From the NCBI GenBank assembly GCA_002083595.1, contig MSXT01000007.1, positions 1-35,354 on the forward strand: a DNA stretch of 35,354 bases. The letters run 5' to 3'. Shown piece by piece: positions 7,512 to 16,497 of this stretch (position 1 is its first letter; each line of letters starts with the position of its first letter). The notes below the pieces were generated by a model, which saw only the letters and a list, made by a program, of their open reading frames with translations, did no database searches and had not been told where the DNA came from. Position numbers and translations under genes: made by a program. The DNA comes from Proteobacteria bacterium ST_bin16 (GTDB taxonomy: Bacteria > Pseudomonadota > Gammaproteobacteria > Burkholderiales > Nitrosomonadaceae).

Positions 7512-10500
7512 TCAATGCATCAGCTCTCGCCACGTAACTCGGCCACGCAAACCGGCAGCCCCTTTTGCCGCTGTTGTCTGCTCTAGCGTACCATCAGCTT
7601 TTGAATACACTAGCCTATCATCATCCGCATGACCTCTGATACGTGTGACACCACCTACAGAAAATCCAATTTCTACGCCTGCAGATAAACCATCATCAAG
7701 CGCAAGCACTCTATTTCTATTGGTATCAAACGCGGGCGAAGAAAGCATCCCTCCAGTCAAGAAATCGACCGAATTTACGAATCCTCTACCTCCGAAATCA
7801 CAAGGTGAAGCGGAAGGCACAATACTCGTGAATACAAAAATCCCGTCTTCCAAACTAGGCACACCTGTAAGTCTTTCACCACTAACGGGCAGATTTACAT
7901 ACCAGCCCTTAATTGTGGTTGAGTAGGACACCGCATTTTGTGTTGCGGTTCTAACCACCCCATCTGTTAGCACCTGTTGAACAAGCGCACCCGACGTTAC
8001 CGTTGCTGCCGTGCTATTATCCCATACCCCATAGATAGTCTGCGCACCTGTACTTGTAGTATCAGCAGTTTCCAGGTATTTCCCCGTCCCAAATAAAACA
8101 AGCTGACCACCTTTAGGATGGAAACTCACAGAGGGTGGAGAAATAATAGGTTTTGACGTACCGGATACAAATAAAGGTGTTCTACTAATAGCCACATTCC
8201 AGCTTGAAGGTGTAGCAGAGCTTACATCGAATTTCCACAAATTTCCTTTGATATCACCCGCATATATCACATCGGCTTTACCATTACCATTGGTATCAAA
8301 TGGTGTTGGTGTCGAAAGACCGTTTCCCGTGCCTGCATCAGCGATCAACTTAATGTAATCCGTTCCAACTGTCCAGGTGCCATCTTCACCCCCAGTAATA
8401 AATAAGACATAAAGAACCGCCTTGCCGCCTGCGCTGTTATAACCATTACCAATAATTACAGCCCATTGATTGTTCTCCATCTTGACAATTTGCGTCGCCT
8501 GACCGGTGAATGAGTTAACTTGCGGCAGATTGTGGCTATACCCCATATCGCTATCATCAGCATTGGTAAACTCCCACAACAGTAAATTTGCAGCATTTGC
8601 AGCAGTAAAAGTTGGCGCTGCTTTCGATGCATCTGCTGGATTAGTAATATCCAATGCATAGTAGCCTTGACCACCGCCATTGAGCCCGCCAACGAGTATA
8701 CTTCTCCAGCTTGAAGTTACACTCGAATAAACATCCCCTGTCATTGGAGACCCATCCACGAAATAGCGGTGATTGGCAACATAATCCTTATCTGTCAATC
8801 GACTTAAATTGTCATAAACGGTACTTGGAACATAAACTAACAGCTCCTTACCTGAATCGCCAGCCGCACATCCCGCCGTAACCCCAGCAATGCAAGCATT
8901 AAATCCGTGCAGCATCCCGTCATTGGCGCCAACGTATATCATTGGAGTCCGATCCTTATAGCTATTTCTGAATGAAGCATAACCGGGATGATCCACATTG
9001 GAATAACCCGCGATGGGTTTTCCTACATAGAGCGGACCGGAGTTGACAATATCACCCAGCTTACTGGTAGGACGAACCCGAAAATTATTGACAGATGTGG
9101 AGCTAGCGCACGTGAATGTCCCACTTGCGCTTTCACGTGCCGAATCTCCTCGCAAAAATGACACTCTTTCGGGACCGCAATTATCGGTAGTACCGGAAGC
9201 ATTTTTGTTGAGTGCAGTTTTTTGTGCAGTAGTGAGATTACTATATTCAAATGAAACCCCGTCACTGCTGCCCTTTGTGATAATGACTCGAGAAGTTGGT
9301 GTAATGGTTCTTGATGCAAGTGACACATCTGCGGCATTCCATTCAGGAGTGCCCATTACTCCAGCGGAACTAATTGGAATTGACAGTAATTGCCCACTCC
9401 AATCACCGCTGTTGAACTTTGCTTGATAGACACGCCCATTTGTCGTCAATGAATTGGAATTGGCTGCTACTGCTGATGCTGAGCCGGTCCGAGCCACGAT
9501 CGTTTTAAGTGCGCTGGTTAATGCATCGGTAAATGCTGTAGGATCAGCAGCACTAAAGAATTCCCCCCTTCCATTTACAGCCGCATGCCACAAATCATCT
9601 ATTTTGACTGCATCACCCGTTGTCGGATCCGGCCAAGTTTGCGCTCCGGAAGGTAATGCGCTTAGTGTACCGGTTACCCCCAAACCGACGGTGAAAGTCA
9701 CCAAATGTTGCCAAAATGCCGGATCATGGGGATTGACAGGTACCTTATTCGATAAATCCGTACGCAAATCATTTTTCCAGTATTGCATGGCTGCATCGGC
9801 TAATGTGTCACTATAAGCATCTGAATATGGGAGAGCGGGAGCATATGTATAAGTTGCCGGAGTTGCTGGCAAAGAATGATTTGTGATGGCCGAACCAGAC
9901 AAATTATCAGAATTGTCTAGACCCGACACAGAACCTTCAGTCCAATAGCCATCTGTCATCAATATATTATAATTTTGACGGCAAACGTGTTGTGTGCCTC
10001 CGGTAGTACCCGGTGTCTCACCCCATGGACCTTTATCATCAGTTCTCTTGAAATATTCACCCACTGCTAACACCGCTTCCCGCAACGGCGTACCCGATGC
10101 AGGAATATCATGATCATAAAGGTTGGTAAAGAAATTCGTCCTGTCAGTGCCGGTAAATTGTCTCACACCACTTTTCACCACCGTTGTTGCCACGCCATCG
10201 ACCGTTGTAGAGCTTTTATTGATGGCTGCAAATCCAACACGCATAGTGTTACCTTGTGCAGCAAATGCCCGGCCTATGCCCGCGCGAGCCAATAAAATGC
10301 GAGAACGATAGTACGTATACCAATTGGCAAAATTCTGTATTTCCTCAGCATAAGTGCAAGTAGGTGTAGCAGCACAATCTAGACGATTCGGCCCGCCGGT
10401 ATAAGTCGCAGTGGAGGATTTTATTTCGACTTCTGTATAACTGCTGACATTATTGATACTACCACTGTTATATTTGTAATATACCGCAGGGTAGAATGTC

Positions 10501-11015
10501 TTTGACAAACTGGATGAGCGAGTTCCATCATCTTTAAGCCAACGAGCAGTTTGTGTATTGTTGGCCGTAAGATCACGGCAGCCTGCTGCAGTATTGAACG
10601 GATTATGGTAAGCGCAGGTAGGAGTGGCATTACTCATCAGCGACCCGTCAGAGTTACTCCAAGGCAAATATCTTACCGTTGGGTCATAATAGATCTTGTT
10701 GACATAACTGGAACGTAATGAAGCGGTATATTTGTTCGTTGGGTCAAAATCGACGACATAGCTGCTGTAATCTGCTGCGCCATAAACCCCTGAAGCACGA
10801 GGAAACATATAACGCACATCTTGAAGAATCAAATCTTCCGGCATGACCTCGAAATGCATAGACCCGGAATCATCAAGTGTGAACATAACATTGGGAGAAA
10901 TGTTGCCGCCTAGAAAAAGAGGGGTATTTGAAAGGGGGGGTAGCGCCAGAACACTGCTCGTCAAGATAGCCAATAAGAAGCCCACACTGTTCACTGTAAT
11001 AAATATTCTCTTCAT
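7512..11015 (-). CDS. pilY1: Type IV pilus tip adhesin/assembly protein PilY1
   Basis: A 1167-residue secreted protein. After a signal peptide (residues 1-24, ending VLA), a von Willebrand A-like domain opens with the metal-ion site TLDDSGSMHFE near residue 48 and runs to about 510. The C-terminal half is the PilY1 beta-propeller, with YVGANDGMLHGFNA near 690 and the loop DTNGNGKAD starting at Asp907, matching the calcium-binding DxNxDGxxD-type loop that controls pilus extension and retraction in Pseudomonas PilY1. FLRGD with Arg622 is at the position of the RGD in the Pseudomonas protein. PilY1 caps the pilus with the minor pilins and primes assembly. The gap to pilX is 32 bases, so cotranscription is likely. 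Confidence 0.93.
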   Translation of the reverse strand: MKRIFITVNSVGFLLAILTSSVLALPPLSNTPLFLGGNISPNVMFTLDDSGSMHFEVMPEDLILQDVRYMFPRASGVYGAADYSSYVVDFDPTNKYTASLRSSYVNKIYYDPTVRYLPWSNSDGSLMSNATPTCAYHNPFNTAAGCRDLTANNTQTARWLKDDGTRSSSLSKTFYPAVYYKYNSGSINNVSSYTEVEIKSSTATYTGGPNRLDCAATPTCTYAEEIQNFANWYTYYRSRILLARAGIGRAFAAQGNTMRVGFAAINKSSTTVDGVATTVVKSGVRQFTGTDRTNFFTNLYDHDIPASGTPLREAVLAVGEYFKRTDDKGPWGETPGTTGGTQHVCRQNYNILMTDGYWTEGSVSGLDNSDNLSGSAITNHSLPATPATYTYAPALPYSDAYSDTLADAAMQYWKNDLRTDLSNKVPVNPHDPAFWQHLVTFTVGLGVTGTLSALPSGAQTWPDPTTGDAVKIDDLWHAAVNGRGEFFSAADPTAFTDALTSALKTIVARTGSASAVAANSNSLTTNGRVYQAKFNSGDWSGQLLSIPISSAGVMGTPEWNAADVSLASRTITPTSRVIITKGSSDGVSFEYSNLTTAQKTALNKNASGTTDNCGPERVSFLRGDSARESASGTFTCASSTSVNNFRVRPTSKLGDIVNSGPLYVGKPIAGYSNVDHPGYASFRNSYKDRTPMIYVGANDGMLHGFNACIAGVTAGCAAGDSGKELLVYVPSTVYDNLSRLTDKDYVANHRYFVDGSPMTGDVYSSVTSSWRSILVGGLNGGGQGYYALDITNPADASKAAPTFTAANAANLLLWEFTNADDSDMGYSHNLPQVNSFTGQATQIVKMENNQWAVIIGNGYNSAGGKAVLYVLFITGGEDGTWTVGTDYIKLIADAGTGNGLSTPTPFDTNGNGKADVIYAGDIKGNLWKFDVSSATPSSWNVAISRTPLFVSGTSKPIISPPSVSFHPKGGQLVLFGTGKYLETADTTSTGAQTIYGVWDNSTAATVTSGALVQQVLTDGVVRTATQNAVSYSTTIKGWYVNLPVSGERLTGVPSLEDGIFVFTSIVPSASPCDFGGRGFVNSVDFLTGGMLSSPAFDTNRNRVLALDDGLSAGVEIGFSVGGVTRIRGHADDDRLVYSKADGTLEQTTAAKGAAGLRGRVTWRELMH

Positions 11016-11047
11016 AATCTTTATATCCCTGACAGTTTCTCGTAAAA

Positions 11048-11620
11048 CTATGGCCTAAAAACTTCTTGTAACCACACTACAGTGCCTTGCTTGGCTCCTT
11101 GAGCTCGAACCGTGATGCGGTAGTAATATCTTAGAAAATTACCTGGGGGGGTCTTCTGAATTCCTTCAATCAAATAAGTCGGCGCTGGCACCCCAATAGG
11201 TAAATTAGGTGCTGTATATGCAACACCGTCAACTCTAAAAATATTGCCCGTAACGTAGCTGATGGGGCAAGCAGGAGTGCAATACGTAGTCCATGACGAC
11301 ACAGCCGGAGCATCTACACCAGAACCGTAATAACAAAATCCATCGGTGCAGTTCGTGTCAAATTCACTCATCCCTTCAATTGATTTAGGTGAATTAGTGG
11401 ATGGATCATTATCACGAATGTGGTGCTCGGCATAACGCAAAGCCATTTCAGCCGCTTGCGTTGCGAGCATACGATCTCGTATATTGGCAGACATTCGCTC
11501 TTCTATCGTTGCCATCTTTGCAGCTGTTATCCCCAGCAGAGACAAAGCCAGTAGAAAAATCAGACCTGTCACAAATACAGCCCCGCTCTGCCGTTGATGA
11601 AGATATGAATTTATACTCAT
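11048..11620 (-). CDS. pilX: Minor pilin PilX
   Basis: A 190-residue PilX. The leader ends QSGAVF and the hydrophobic helix (VFVTGLIFLLALSLLGITAAKM) follows at once. The usual Glu5 of pilins is absent, as is normal for PilX/GspK-type tip subunits. Next come the PilX signatures EERMSANIRDRMLATQAAEMALRYAE (two segments, residues 42-67). Four Cys between about 90 and 125 could form disulfides in the globular head. The start codon shares four bases (ATGA) with the pilW stop, indicating translational coupling. Confidence 0.88.
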   Translation of the reverse strand: MSINSYLHQRQSGAVFVTGLIFLLALSLLGITAAKMATIEERMSANIRDRMLATQAAEMALRYAEHHIRDNDPSTNSPKSIEGMSEFDTNCTDGFCYYGSGVDAPAVSSWTTYCTPACPISYVTGNIFRVDGVAYTAPNLPIGVPAPTYLIEGIQKTPPGNFLRYYYRITVRAQGAKQGTVVWLQEVFRP

Positions 11621-12417
11621 GGCGTACCATTAATACGATTACGTAAATTAAAGGTTGCTGTAAAAGCTCTTCTTAGCCGCCTGTCGACTGGAACTGCGAT
11701 TGATGTTCCACTGCAATTCAGATAATTTCCCGCAGACACTACATTTGTCTTCTCAGAACGAACTAAAACACACACGCGCGCAGTAACCACTTGCTCCCAA
11801 TCGAGAGGTGATTCCATATACCGGTCAACGGATTGGTCACCATTGGTATCCACCCCATACAGAACTTGTAAATCTTCTACATCACTCAGCAGCACTTGAC
11901 CTAGCGGTGCCGCACCTGGCACCGTTGGTGTATCGGAAATCTGACCATCACACTGCAATTCAGCATTGACAGCATCAATATTAAAATGATTCTGAATAAT
12001 CCTGCCTGCAACAGTAACTCCTGTTCCTTCACAATCACTATCTCCGGTTGTGCCTTCATATTGAACAGTCAGAGTATCAGCTACACCAGTACTACCATTG
12101 GTGCCGCTAATGGCGGTACCCGTGAATTCAACTTTGAATCCAGAAAATGGCATTTCCACATGCCCAGCTTGTTTGATACTGCGGCCAATAATCTCCAATG
12201 CAAAACGCCCGCTCTCCTGTACACGGGCGTTATCCTCCTGTTCACGAAACACTTGGCGGCTACTGACAAAAACGCTACCAATGACGAGCAGTAATACCAA
12301 GCCGATTGTCATTCCGATCATCAGCTCAACCAGAGTAAAGCCATGTTGAATATTCGGCACTGTATTCCGGCGTTCAATTCTGAAATTATTTCGATGGGTT
12401 ATTGAAGTAATGATCAT
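11617..12417 (-). CDS. pilW: Minor pilin PilW
   Basis: A 266-residue PilW. The basic leader leads to HGFTLVELMIGMTIGLVLLL, the prepilin cleavage site (after Gly) plus membrane helix with Glu5. The head domain is larger than in pseudopilins, as is usual for PilW (about 270). The start is placed at 12417 because its ATG overlaps the pilV stop (ATGA); an upstream start at 12468 would run well into pilV and has no such support. PilW joins PilV, PilX, FimT/U and PilE in the priming complex under PilY1. Confidence 0.88.
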   Translation of the reverse strand: MIITSITHRNNFRIERRNTVPNIQHGFTLVELMIGMTIGLVLLLVIGSVFVSSRQVFREQEDNARVQESGRFALEIIGRSIKQAGHVEMPFSGFKVEFTGTAISGTNGSTGVADTLTVQYEGTTGDSDCEGTGVTVAGRIIQNHFNIDAVNAELQCDGQISDTPTVPGAAPLGQVLLSDVEDLQVLYGVDTNGDQSVDRYMESPLDWEQVVTARVCVLVRSEKTNVVSAGNYLNCSGTSIAVPVDRRLRRAFTATFNLRNRINGTP

Positions 12418-12923
12418 GGAGCAAACCTCGTAACAAAACATCGAGTGTTCACTACACCCCCAGGACAATTAGGATCTGCGTCGCCGTTCATTTCTTTCTC
12501 TGTCCACATCAAGATAATTGAATACCCTGCGATCAAACTTCCATTCACAGTTCCAGCTCCACCTGGAAGCAACCTTGCATTTGCCGTATTCCATTGAGCG
12601 TGATCATAACTTGCCATTTGTGTTGAGCTACAGGTGTTTGCAATGCAATCCAGACTACTTGGAATAGTTGCTGTCAGCGCATCATATGAACCGGCAGTTA
12701 CACCGGCTATGTTGGCACGCATGCGATCGGCGATATCTTCGGTTTGTTTACTGGCTATCGAACGATAATATGCGACATTGTTACCTCGCGCACCTGATAC
12801 AACCAGCGCTGCCATACTCAATAAACCAAAAGACACAATCAGAATCGTAATGAGTACCTCTATCAAACTAAAACCGTTAGCTTGGATTTGTCGTTGCATT
12901 AAGGACTTTCTATTTATCCGCAT
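12414..12923 (-). CDS. pilV: Minor pilin PilV
   Basis: A 169-residue minor pilin. The leader ends ANG and the mature part begins FSLIEVLITILIVSFGLLSMAAL with Glu5 present, followed by the PilV-typical YYRSIASKQTEDIADRMRAN helix. Two Cys pairs occur in the head (DCIANTC and CPGGVVNTRC). The chosen start overlaps the fimT stop by 10 bases; a second in-frame ATG at 12899 would still leave a functional leader. Neither has a strong ribosome binding site, suggesting reinitiation after fimT. Confidence 0.87.
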   Translation of the reverse strand: MRINRKSLMQRQIQANGFSLIEVLITILIVSFGLLSMAALVVSGARGNNVAYYRSIASKQTEDIADRMRANIAGVTAGSYDALTATIPSSLDCIANTCSSTQMASYDHAQWNTANARLLPGGAGTVNGSLIAGYSIILMWTEKEMNGDADPNCPGGVVNTRCFVTRFAP

Positions 12924-13456
12924 AATCCAGTACCCGTCTCAGTACGGAAACGTCCTTGATTATTTAGGATGATAGCTTTGGAGTATGCAGCTCCCCGGTT
13001 GTCACACAATGTAAAAGTATCGTTGGATGCCATTGAGAAGCCATTGGCTGTGAAAGTAACTCGCGCCCTGGTTCCTGAAAAGGTATTTCCGCCCGAGAAA
13101 GCTGTCCCAACTTGCAGAATCTCATCACCAGCTTCAACCACACCATTACTATTAGTGTCAGCAAAAACTAACCAACCATTCGACCAGATCACCCCTCCAG
13201 TGCAGCTGGTACCGTTTGTGCTAGGGCAAACCGTGACAGGGCTACTGCGTCGAATAGCTTCACTTTTCGCCAAAGCCAGCGTGGAATAAAAATTGTTGCT
13301 CTGTGTCGACTGTAGATTGTTTTGTACAAAAGTACGATAGCTAGGTACGGCAACTGTTAACAGAATACTGGCCATACTTAAGGTGACCAGCAGTTCAGTC
13401 AGAGTAAAACCATTTTGATACAACCAGTTAACTAACTGCCTCTTTCCCATTTGCAT
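12914..13456 (-). CDS. fimT: FimT/FimU-family (GspH-like) minor pilin
   Basis: A 180-residue pseudopilin-like protein and first gene of the minor pilin operon. The leader MQMGKRQLVNWLYQNG precedes FTLTELLVTLSMASILLTVAVPSYRTF, with Glu5. The GspH/FimT pattern follows: NNFYSTLALAKSEAIRRSSPVTVCPS and GWLVFADTNSNGVVEAGDEILQV. The first codon lies four bases after GGAAA; a second ATG two codons later is equally possible. FimT was recently shown in Legionella and Xanthomonadales to bind DNA for transformation, while FimU caps the priming complex; which role applies here cannot be told from sequence. Confidence 0.85.
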   Translation of the reverse strand: MQMGKRQLVNWLYQNGFTLTELLVTLSMASILLTVAVPSYRTFVQNNLQSTQSNNFYSTLALAKSEAIRRSSPVTVCPSTNGTSCTGGVIWSNGWLVFADTNSNGVVEAGDEILQVGTAFSGGNTFSGTRARVTFTANGFSMASNDTFTLCDNRGAAYSKAIILNNQGRFRTETGTGLCG

Positions 13457-13678
13457 ATTTCCATACTTTTTTCTTTTGTCTCTCTAGAATCATTTAATGC
13501 TACCCATCGGCTAGATTTTAGCGGCCATAATTTAGACAAACTTTAGCTTTTCGCGCACAATCTAATATCCATCACAATCTATGAATTCAGTGCAAAGCAT
13601 TTTTCAACTATCGGTAGGGAATAGAATGTGCCTTACCAAAATTTTTACCTTTCAGCGAAAACAAACTCTCAAGCCATC

Positions 13679-14785
13679 ATGAAACAAGATGCCATCGTCA
13701 TCGGCGCAGGAATCATAGGGCTTGCAACAGCAGAGCGCCTTTTAGTTCAAGGTTTCAAAGTTACGATTCTTGAGCGCAACAAAGCCGGGCAAGAATCATC
13801 CTGGGCAGGTGGCGGCATTTTGTCGCCGCTTTTTCCTTGGAATTATTCCGATGCGGTTACAAGTCTTACCAGCTATAGTGCGTTGCAATTTCCGGAATGG
13901 GTTTCCGTATTGCGTGAAACTTCTGGAATTGACCCGGAGTACGAAATATCCGGTATGTTGATTTTGCCGCCCTATGATGAAGAAATTGCGCGACGGTGGT
14001 GTGCCATAAGAGGAATCAAACTAGAACTGCGTACGGCTTATGATATTCATTCAATTCATACCGTTATTACTGATCGGATGAAGAAAGCTCAGAATTGCGC
14101 TTTACTCCTGCCGGATGTTGCTCAAGTCCGTAACCCAAGACTCTTACGTGCGCTGCGAAGCCGAGTTGAACTTTTGGGTGGGAAGATCATTGAAAACTGT
14201 GCGGTCAATCATCTAAAAATAACAGGCCAGCACATACAATCGGTTGCTACATTGTGTGGAGAATTTACAGCAGATGACTATATTATGTGCGCAGGTGCTT
14301 GGAGTAAAGAAATCTTGGGAACTCATGCACTCAAATTGGATATCAAACCGATAAAAGGGCAAATGCTACTATTTAAATTTGATAAGCCTCCTATACCAGC
14401 CATTATTGTGCAGAATAACTTGTATCTTATCCCCCGCCGCGATGGTCATTTGCTCATTGGCAGTACCCTGGAGGATGTTGGATTTGACAAGAAAACGACA
14501 ATAGCCGCGCGCGATTCTCTGCTTGAGCTGGCTCAAGCCATTCTGCCGGTTCTTGAGAAAATGCCCATCAAGCAGCACTGGTCAGGATTGCGTCCGGCTT
14601 CATTAGAGAATATTCCCATCATTGGACGGCATCCGGTCATTCGCAATCTTTTGATTAATAGCGGCCACTTCCGCTATGGTGTCACGATGGCGCCTGCCAG
14701 TGCGGAAATTCTGGTAAATGAAATGACTGGAGCAGCACAACCGTTCGATACCGCTCCTTACCAGGCGGGATGGGGTGCTAACTAA
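13679..14785 (+). CDS. thiO: Glycine oxidase ThiO (FAD-dependent)
   Basis: A 368-residue flavoenzyme oxidising glycine to iminoglycine for the thiazole ring of thiamine. It starts with the FAD Rossmann motif DAIVIGAGIIGLATAERLL, followed by the acidic residue of the second strand (ILERN) and SSWAGGGILSPLFPW, a ThiO hallmark. LYLIPRRDGHLLIGST near 260 and HWSGLRPAS near 300 are in their usual positions, and GHFRYGVTMAPA near 345 closes the FAD site. A GTG at 13628 would add 17 unconserved residues, so the ATG at 13679 is used. No TPP riboswitch was seen upstream and no other thi gene is adjacent. Converges with ispH, six bases apart. Confidence 0.9.
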   Translation: MKQDAIVIGAGIIGLATAERLLVQGFKVTILERNKAGQESSWAGGGILSPLFPWNYSDAVTSLTSYSALQFPEWVSVLRETSGIDPEYEISGMLILPPYDEEIARRWCAIRGIKLELRTAYDIHSIHTVITDRMKKAQNCALLLPDVAQVRNPRLLRALRSRVELLGGKIIENCAVNHLKITGQHIQSVATLCGEFTADDYIMCAGAWSKEILGTHALKLDIKPIKGQMLLFKFDKPPIPAIIVQNNLYLIPRRDGHLLIGSTLEDVGFDKKTTIAARDSLLELAQAILPVLEKMPIKQHWSGLRPASLENIPIIGRHPVIRNLLINSGHFRYGVTMAPASAEILVNEMTGAAQPFDTAPYQAGWGAN

Positions 14786-14791
14786 AAAATA

Positions 14792-15736
14792 TCAAGCTTT
14801 GGGCAATGGAAATACAACTGATTCCACCACGCCACTCAATTCTTCGATCGTCACATCTTCACCGATTTGTTCGGCTCCAATTTGCTTAAGCCTAGAAATC
14901 ACTTGTTGTACCAAAATTTCTGGCGCAGAAGCTCCGGCCGTAATACCGATAATTTTTTTCCCGACAAACCAGGCTTCTTGTAATTGCTCGGCACGATCCA
15001 CCATATATGACTCTACATTGGCATTCCGCGCGACTTCACATAACCGGTTAGAATTTGAACTATTAGGAGAACCGACCACGATGACGAGATCGCATTGATT
15101 AACCATTTTCTTAACGGCATCCTGACGGTTCTGCGTGGCATAGCAAATATCGTCTTTTTTAGGGCCGGTAATCATTGGAAATCGTTTCTTTAAGGCATCC
15201 ACAATGCGTGCGGCATCGTCGACCGACAATGTCGTCTGCGTCACATACGCCAAATTCGTTTCGTCCTTAACTTTTATGGTATCAACATCCGCTTCGGTTT
15301 CTACCAGATACATCCCTTTATCGTCGCCTTCAATCTGCCCCATCGTACCTTCAACTTCCGGATGCCCTTGGTGGCCGATCATGATAATTTCTTTGCCATC
15401 TTTGCGCATTTTGGCTACTTCCACATGCACTTTGGTGACCAGCGGGCAAGTTGCGTCAAATACCTTCAGTTTCCGGTCCGCCGCCTCACGCCGTACCGCG
15501 TGCGATACACCGTGCGCACTGAAAATCAGAATACTGTCTTGCGGCACTTCATCCAGATTTTCAACAAATACGGCGCCTTTCTTCTCGAGGTTTTCGACCA
15601 CGAAACGGTTGTGAACGACTTCATGTCGCACATAAATCGGTGCTCCATGCATCGTTAATGCGCGCTCCACAATTTCTATCGCACGGTCAACACCGGCACA
15701 AAAACCCCTCGGGTTCGAAAGTAGTACTTTGATCAT
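14792..15736 (-). CDS. ispH: 4-hydroxy-3-methylbut-2-enyl diphosphate reductase IspH (LytB)
   Basis: A 314-residue iron-sulfur enzyme catalysing the last step of the MEP pathway, making IPP and DMAPP. The three cluster-ligating Cys are present in GFCAGVDRAI (Cys12), FDATCPLVTKVH (near 95) and DDICYATQNRQ (near 197). The histidine motifs HEVVHNRFV (near 38) and GHQGHPEVEGTMGQ (near 121, with the essential Glu just after) are intact, as is VGSPNSSNS near 225. Length matches the family. Transcription is directed away from the DAHP synthase remnant upstream. Confidence 0.96.
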   Translation of the reverse strand: MIKVLLSNPRGFCAGVDRAIEIVERALTMHGAPIYVRHEVVHNRFVVENLEKKGAVFVENLDEVPQDSILIFSAHGVSHAVRREAADRKLKVFDATCPLVTKVHVEVAKMRKDGKEIIMIGHQGHPEVEGTMGQIEGDDKGMYLVETEADVDTIKVKDETNLAYVTQTTLSVDDAARIVDALKKRFPMITGPKKDDICYATQNRQDAVKKMVNQCDLVIVVGSPNSSNSNRLCEVARNANVESYMVDRAEQLQEAWFVGKKIIGITAGASAPEILVQQVISRLKQIGAEQIGEDVTIEELSGVVESVVFPLPKA

Positions 15737-15820
15737 CTATTTATTCTCCAACAATGGATGCTTGCCTATACTCATTCTCTGATAAAAACATCAGGCATTA
15801 AAATTTGGCACTATTATTTT

Positions 15821-16223
15821 TTACGCTGCTTGATAGTGTCCCGCCAGGGCGGCACGTTTCTCATAAGCATCCCGGGCAATTGAATATCTTCCAGAATTCT
15901 GGCAGTTCTTTTAACAACAAAGCTTGCGGACCGCCAATCAGCACCATATTGGCACCCGCTACGATACCTTGCGCTTTTACGCCTCCCAGAACACGATATT
16001 CTTCGGAAATCCCGACTACCCGGCCAACACAAGGAAGACTGCTGACTTCCTCAGCGGACAACACTTTGGTATTACCAATCAGGTAGATTTCTATCAGCGT
16101 TTGTTCGGCGCCTACTTCAGTATGAATACGCGCCGATATTCACGGGAAGTTGGCCAGGTGTGCCATCAACTGTTTATATTCCGAGCTATTAGGCCGAGTA
16201 TTGGGAACAAGGATTAAAATCAT
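15821..16223 (-). pseudogene. Decayed DAHP synthase gene with large internal deletion
   Basis: The + complement reads from an ATG at 16223. Codons 1-27 (MILILVPNTRPNSSEY...) end in an in-frame TGA at 16142-16140; the frame then continues as ARIHTEVGAEQTLIEIYLIG and LPCVGRVVGISEEYRVLG. This is the N-terminal ferredoxin-like domain of a class of 3-deoxy-7-phosphoheptulonate synthase. It jumps straight to QGIVAGANMVLI, and after losing about a dozen residues to GPQALLLKELPEF, both from the extreme C-terminus of the same enzyme. Two single-base deletions then shift the frame: the tail is readable as LEDIQL and, in the third frame, AYEKRAALAGHYQAA ending TAA at 15821. About 230-250 residues, including the whole catalytic barrel, are missing, so it cannot be active. 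Confidence 0.85.
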
Positions 16224-16414
16224 AAAATAATTTCAATAAGATAACGCCAGTTCCCAATCCATCATAAAACCGGCCCACGATTCTAACCGAAAAAACCGCC
16301 GCTTACCACGATTCCGGCAAATGTTGGTAGCGTCATGTTTTTCACCATGCCGTTTGCTGCACAGCATAAATACATCCGCTGATTCTTCTATTTTAATCTT
16401 GTCGAATTATACCT

Positions 16415-16429
16415 GAGACAATTTGTCGC
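16415..16429 (+). promoter_or_regulatory. Candidate RegA/RegR box upstream of regBA
   Basis: GAGACAATTTGTCGC is an imperfect inverted repeat located 68 bases before the regB start. It matches the RegR/RegA-family consensus GNGRCRTTNNGNCGC, as I recall it from alphaproteobacterial work, at all but one specified position. The rest of the 274-base gap (16224-16497) shows no gene. Binding and autoregulation are inferred. Confidence 0.4.
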
Positions 16430-16497
16430 ATAGCCATACCGAATAATTTAAGCTAATGTTATAAGTTTTCCAGGTAATTAAAGCTGCACCATCCTAA

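Noticed and set aside
9141..9152. RGD in PilY1 as an integrin-binding motif
   Set aside because: FLRGD is part of the conserved fold segment in PilY1 proteins generally, so its presence here does not imply host-cell adhesion.
13457..13678. TPP riboswitch in front of thiO
   Set aside because: The CUGAGA core and paired helices were not found; the gap shows nothing recognisable beyond probable divergent promoters.
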